Origin: Parus major
Lineage: Eukaryota > Chordata > Aves > Passeriformes > Paridae
Assembly: GCF_001522545.3 (NCBI RefSeq)
Contig: NC_031774.1
Location: forward strand, 23,841,884 to 23,905,883
Direction: 5' to 3'
DNA: 64,000 nt
The first letter of the stretch is position 1. Each line of letters opens with the position of its first letter. The notes below the pieces were generated by a model. It saw only the letters and a list, made by a program, of their open reading frames with translations, made no database searches and had not been told where the DNA came from. The translations under genes were made by a program, and so were the position numbers. This document shows, one piece after another, positions 58,961 through 64,000 of this stretch.

Positions 58961-61900
58961 TGGCACCCACGGCCCGTTTGCCGCAACAGGTCTGGCAGCC
59001 CCAGTACAAACCCTGTCCCTGTCGAAGCTTACCAGGGCTGCAAGCACTGCAACGGGAATTTAAAAAGCAGCGTACACACACCTTCCATAGACACAAAGGA
59101 GGGGAAAAAATGCATCTCAAAGTTTCAGATCTCTCCCCAGAAAGGTCAGACCCACTTTTGCATCCAGATATTTCCCAAGAAGCATTTTATCTTGGGTGGG
59201 TTCTCATTGCTGCTGCTCTTCCTTACTGGTCTGAGCAGGTTTCTCTTCCCTGCCTCTCCTCCCCACGCTTTGCAGGCTGTCTCAGAAAACTGTGCAGGTT
59301 GTGCTATGCACAGAAATGCACAGCATCAGTATTTTTAGATCCCAAGGCTACTTCTGTACCTGAAGAGAACTTTCCCTATTTCCTGCATGCCCACTGTGCT
59401 CCCAGTCCCTGTCTGTGGCAGTCCTGGATGGCATGAGTGGCACTTCTTCAGCAGTTCAAAGATTAAAGACACATCCGTTCCCATCAGTGTTTCTCACACC
59501 GCAGAGCTGACTGCCATTGAGGTGATGGTATTAGCTCTTGGCCAAGACCCAGGACGTCAGCTGCTCCTCCAGAGACGAGCAAGCTGAGCCCTCCAAGGCA
59601 TACAGTCCTCTTTCTCAGGAGTCTCAGTCACCAGCCAGACAAACTGGAAAGAGATGTTACTCCCAGACTAGTGTGGAGACAAGCACACAGCCCTGGGGGC
59701 ACCATGTGCAGGTAACCCTGGGGCAGGCTCCTGATGGTGATCTAAGTGTCCCCTGTGCCGTTGGGATGCACTGACTGAACTGTATTACATGCAGAACCCA
59801 AGAGCCTCAGCAGCATTCATGCAGGGAGCTTTGGGGGACCATTGACATAGCTCTACCTCAAAGCACAAACCCCACCTACCAAAGTGTGATTTCTCTGCAG
59901 CATGGCTGTCATTTGGCCTCTGACCTGGGGAAAAAGGTAAGGATGCTGCCTTGTCCCACAGCCAGATCACCATCACTGCAGCTCACCTTCTGCTTGGATG
60001 CCAAGCACCAAAAGCTCACCCCCTAGTGAGCTGACCTTTAGTCAGGTCACCAGCCCTGCTGGCCTGGCAGGAGACCCAATTTGACCTTTCTAGCTGCTCT
60101 AATGTCAGTCAGGTGTATTCCTTAGAAGCACAGTAGAGCACAGGGCCCCTGGGAGAGCGCACACACATCTGCTGCAAATTAGGACTGCACTTCCATCCTA
60201 GCCAGCATCTCTGCTCACAAGGCATCTGCTGATTTTTCTCTTTCAAACTATCCAACTGACCATCACTTCAGACCAACTGTTCTCAGCCTTAAAGGAAACC
60301 TGAGGAGAGGTTATGTGCTGAGAGAAGTTTTCCTGCTCCTCTCCCCCAACTGAACCACGTGATCTCCACTCAGATGCAGCTGTGATACCAGACCAACACT
60401 CTGCTCTCTTTCCATCAGCCATCCTTTTCACTGCTCTTTCCTCCTCTGCCTCAAATGGCCACATTTCCAGCTCCATCTCTTCATATCCAGGTATATTTTC
60501 TGTTTTCAGACCTTTCAGCCAGCCCCTCCAGCTCCTTCCTTGTGCAGACAAAGAGACATGGAGGAAGGGAATTTTCTCAAACACCAGCACATGGAGCAGG
60601 CAGTTGAGTCTCTGCTAGAAATCCCAGGTTAGCCATTTCCAGTCCTGAGCCACATCATCATCATTCCTTTGACAGGTAAAACAGATATCCTGGACAGTAC
60701 AGAGGAGGAGGAGGCTCAAACCAAATCTCTCCAGCTTTAATTTACCTTATTACACTCTGGCTAGAAAAAGCTGCTGTGTTTACTGTCATTCTGGCTCATC
60801 ATCTACTAAGGCACAGGCTGCTGTTTTCAAAAGGTTTTTGCCACATGTGAGCCACCCCAAGCACTGAAGTTTTACTTTTTCAAGGCCAGAAGGTCCTTGC
60901 CAGAAACAAGAGAACAATTCAGCAATACCATGAACTGGGGCACCTCTGTCCCAGATCAGCCCCACTACTGAACCATGACAAGGAACTGCATGGCTACATG
61001 CCCTTCCTAAGTCTTGCTAGTTAGTAGGAAAAGTAATGTACCTCATGTAATTCTGCTTAGAGGTTCCAGCAAGTAGGTCTACACAGGAGCACCAAGGAGG
61101 ATGCCAGAATGCACAAGAACCTGACTCTGTGTCCTTGCTAGTTATTACATTGCTAAGTTTAGTGTATTTAAGACCAGTTCATGACTTAGCTTAGAAGTCA
61201 TTAGCCAAGGCTCAATCACTGACAGGAGATCCAAGCTGAGCAATTGTTCACAGCTCTGTAGGATTTCTCTGCCACAGTATTCACCCTCAGTTGAAAGGAG
61301 CCTTCACACCACCCTGGGGAACATCTCAAAGCCACTGCTCTGAAAGCATCAAAAGGCAACTGCTCCTTCTGCCCGAGCCAAGAGCTCACATCATGCCCAT
61401 CTTGGGGGTGCCTATGTCAGGTCAGGTATTGCCAGCTTGCCCCGAGACACAGGAAACAAAAATCCCCAAACTGGCATCCATTTCATGCTACCTTCTTTCC
61501 AACAGCCTCGAGCACGCCTCTGCTGCTTCTGAAACAACAATGGTTCTTTATTAATGGTTACTCACGGCTTTTTCTTTCCCCATGAACCGGCCAAGTCTTT
61601 TTGAACTCAAACTGTTAGCACCCACAACTGAGGAAGAACTTGTCACAAAGCTAAGCAAGGTGTAGACTAGTTCAATCTGCCATCTTGTACTTTAACTGAA
61701 CATGCCCAATTCTAAATATTAACGAAAACAATGAACAGTCATTCCCCCTACTTGTCACAGTTTTACCCACCTTTATATTTTCAGTTGGGAAAAGACGCCA
61801 GAGTGCATGAATCCCAGCCTACTTAAAAGGTTTCTTGAAGGAAGCTTTTCCCTTATCTTTCTTTGGCTGGCTTGACGTGTCTGTGTCATTCCCAGTGCTA

Positions 61901-63320
61901 CTATCTTAGAGGCAGCTCTTCCAAATACCACCACCCATATCCCAGGTACTGACAGAAACCTTGCAAATGTAATCTCCCCTGTCTCCACAAAGCCTTCTAG
62001 ATCGCTTAGATGTAGCCTCCCTTCCCTTTGACTCTTTACCCCCACATATCCAGCCCCAAAAATTCCATTTACCAAGTGAAATAATTCAGATGACAGCAAA
62101 ATGAGGGTTAAAGACATTTATAAAAAGTTGTATTTACAGACCATTGCCTAAACATGAAACTCTCCAAATGACAGAAGTCACAATTTTTGTAACCTATGTG
62201 TACAAAGTGCATGTTTTCCCCCCTTTCTTCTCTCTGCAGCAGAAGACAGGGGTAGGGGAGTATCTCTTTTTCTTTCTACCCCCAAGACAATGGGAGTAAC
62301 AGCTGGGTCAGACTGGAGGGGACAAGACTTGCTGATGACTGGGTTATCCACCAGCCAGACTATGAATAGTGTCACTTAGAATAAAGTAAGGTTAGGAAAA
62401 GTGACTGTTTACTTGTTCAGTCTGCCCAGTGGATTCTCTGCAGAAAAAGAACGTAAGATCAATACCCCAGGGAATGGGAATGAAAGGTTCTTCAGCTATT
62501 CATTAAATTTATTCACAGACTCAATTCAACCACTTCAGGTTTCTCAGGTACATTTGACTCAGTTTCTATTTGCAGCCCTGTTGCTCTGGGTTCAAACACA
62601 GGCTCCAAAACTGAATCTGATTATCCCAGTGGGAGACAACTGTCCTGTACTCCCCAAGAAGTTAGTTGCATAAGCTCACATATAGCCCCACACTATCTGT
62701 GTCAGGCAGGGATGAAAGGTTTCGGACAGCAAATGAAAACAGTGCCAACAGCAGCCCATTGCACGGGACAAGCTACTCAATCTAATTTCTCTTGGAAACA
62801 GCCATGAGAGAGAATCTTTTGCAGTACTACCCTCCCTTGTACTCTTTGGTGGCATGCAGAGGAGCTCTGTCAGCTCTGTGCTGACCTGACAAGTAACAGG
62901 ACCCGGCAAGGAGTGCACGGTTAAGAGCCAGGAAAGCTACACAATCACCTTGCTAGGCTACAAAGCACCAGTGTGAATGCAAGTGGCAAGGAGGAGCAGC
63001 GGGCAGGTACAGGAGTTTACGGTATGGAAATTCAAAACACAGATGCCAATACAGAAAAGAGTGAACAGAATGGTCGCTGGACTCTGAGCTCGAGGAAGAC
63101 TCACTTCACGGAACTGATGTGTAATACATCCTCTATCAGTATGAGGCACTGCACAGGCTACACACCAGGCACAGGCTTCATTTGAGAGCTCTCATTCAGG
63201 GAAGGAAATGCTGTAGAATGCTGGGCCCAGGTGTAGCTTCCTTATTACTTGGATCAGATCTATTCTGAGATACTGCTTTGCTCATATCAATGCATGATCT
63301 TATTCTCTGAAGAGTTCCTC
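58961..63320. other. Region upstream of MAPK8IP1, probable CRY2 3' flank
   Basis: No coding exon is recognisable. By synteny CRY2 should lie to the right on the minus strand, its 3' end pointing into the window. Minus-strand AATAAA signals at 61552-61547 and 62513-62508 are candidates for its end. A Pumilio-type TGTAAATA sits on the minus strand near 62140-62133. The sequence becomes more A/T-rich beyond 60.2 kb. Assignment to CRY2 is inference. Confidence 0.4.
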
Positions 63321-63325
63321 TTTCT

Positions 63326-63690
63326 CAGTCACAGAATTAGCTAGGTTGGAAAAGACAATTGATATTATTGAGTCCAACCTATCACCTAACATCAGTATGT
63401 GAACTAGATCATGGTCACATCCAATATTTTCTTAAGCACCCCTGGGATGGTGACTACACCACCTCCCTGGGCAGCCCATTCCAATGCCCAACCATTCTTT
63501 CTGTGAAGAACTTTTTCTTTATGTCCAACCTTAACTTCTCTCAGTGCAGCTTAAACTGTGTCTTCTTGTCCTTTCACTGGTTGCCTGTGAGAAGGGCAAT
63601 CCCCACCTGGCTACAGCCTCCTTTCAGGGAGCTGTTAGAGAGCTCCTCCTCCCCAGATGTCAAAGAGCTCTGAAGCCCCCCATTCCAGGC
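63326..63690 (-). mobile_element. CR1 LINE 3' fragment
   Basis: The plus strand begins TCACAGAATTAGCTAGGTTGG with AAAAGACAATTGATATTATTGAGTCCAACC and later CTGTGAAGAACTTTTTCTTT and CAGCTTAAACTGTGTC blocks, the antisense of a CR1 tail and the region before it. It is minus-strand and 5'-truncated, ending near 63690. It is more diverged at its terminus than the 15.3 kb copy. Confidence 0.85.
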
Positions 63691-64000
63691 AAAAACACTT
63701 GGGCTCACCCCTCAGTGGCAAGGTTCTTCTGCAGGGAAAGTTTTAAGTGCCTTTCAAGTGTATCTGTTCTTGTGCTACAGCTGACCTTCATTTTTTTCCA
63801 TCCCACATAAGCATTACCTTGATTTACTCAGAAAACATTTCCTTCCTTGTCACCCTAGCCTAATGAAAGAAATACCAAGTTTTCCCTGTTCTCTCATAGG
63901 ACAGTTACTCTATTTTTGACATTATAGCAGCTTCCTTCATAACTTCTGCTATAAATTGAATTCATCAGCATACATCATCACCAAGTACTATTGGTGAGAA
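63691..64000. other. Unassigned right end
   Basis: A/T-rich non-coding sequence with nothing I recognise. It may continue the CR1 or the CRY2 3' flank. Confidence 0.4.

Noticed and set aside
57879..58986. A 352-codon minus-strand frame and others over the JIP1 first exon
   Set aside because: Pro/Ala-rich shadow frames of the CpG island. The real exon is the 86-base piece in another frame with a GT donor at 58352.
1..64000. CRISPR arrays, tRNA, rRNA or known microRNA genes
   Set aside because: No direct-repeat/spacer pattern, cloverleaf sequence or recognisable hairpin family was seen. The only regular arrays are the CA, CTA and 23-bp repeats.

Overview
This is a vertebrate nuclear window and almost certainly avian. 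It holds four multi-exon protein genes with GT-AG introns, several CR1 LINE 3' fragments of the kind typical of birds, compact GC-rich introns, strong CpG islands, and a solo LTR that resembles (from memory) a family common in passerine genomes. The gene order is that of human 11p11.2 (CRY2 - MAPK8IP1 - FREY1/C11orf94 - PEX16 - LARGE2 - PHF21A), so the block is conserved microsynteny read in the opposite direction. GC content and gene density suggest a gene-dense chromosome. The species cannot be named from the sequence.

Layout. 1-2546: non-coding sequence past the 3' end of LARGE2, with polyA signals on both strands. It may include the tail of the neighbouring PHF21A gene, but no coding sequence of that gene is visible. 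2547-7804 (minus): LARGE2, 14 coding exons, complete, 745 codons. 7.8-24.4 kb: upstream territory of LARGE2 with two CpG islands, one CR1 and otherwise unrecognised sequence. 23.4-25.0 kb: CpG-island promoter of PEX16, interrupted by a 149-base assembly gap. 24.6-30.96 kb (plus): PEX16, 11 exons, with its start codon lost in or damaged beside the gap; a solo LTR ends 41 bp before exon 7. 32533-33107 (plus): a three-exon gene for a 92-residue secretory-pathway protein, best explained as FREY1 (C11orf94). 34274-58438 (minus): MAPK8IP1 (JIP1), 12 coding exons plus an alternative first exon, giving two N-termini. 58.4-64 kb: sequence upstream of MAPK8IP1, probably reaching the 3' UTR of CRY2 from the right; no CRY2 coding exon is present.

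The genes do not form a pathway. LARGE2 builds matriglycan on alpha-dystroglycan in the Golgi. PEX16 starts peroxisomal membrane assembly. FREY1 is known from mouse as an ER factor for the sperm fusion protein IZUMO1. JIP1 is a JNK-pathway scaffold and kinesin cargo adaptor. LARGE2 and PEX16 are divergent, and a strong minus-strand splice donor beside the gap suggests they share a bidirectional promoter. FREY1 and MAPK8IP1 converge and their 3' UTRs probably overlap.

No novel system was found. The best observations are the small FREY1-like gene reconstructed from three short exons, a GC-AG intron in LARGE2 that the reading frame requires, the paired JIP1 first exons, the LTR next to a PEX16 exon, and a 23-bp minisatellite beside JIP1 exon 3.
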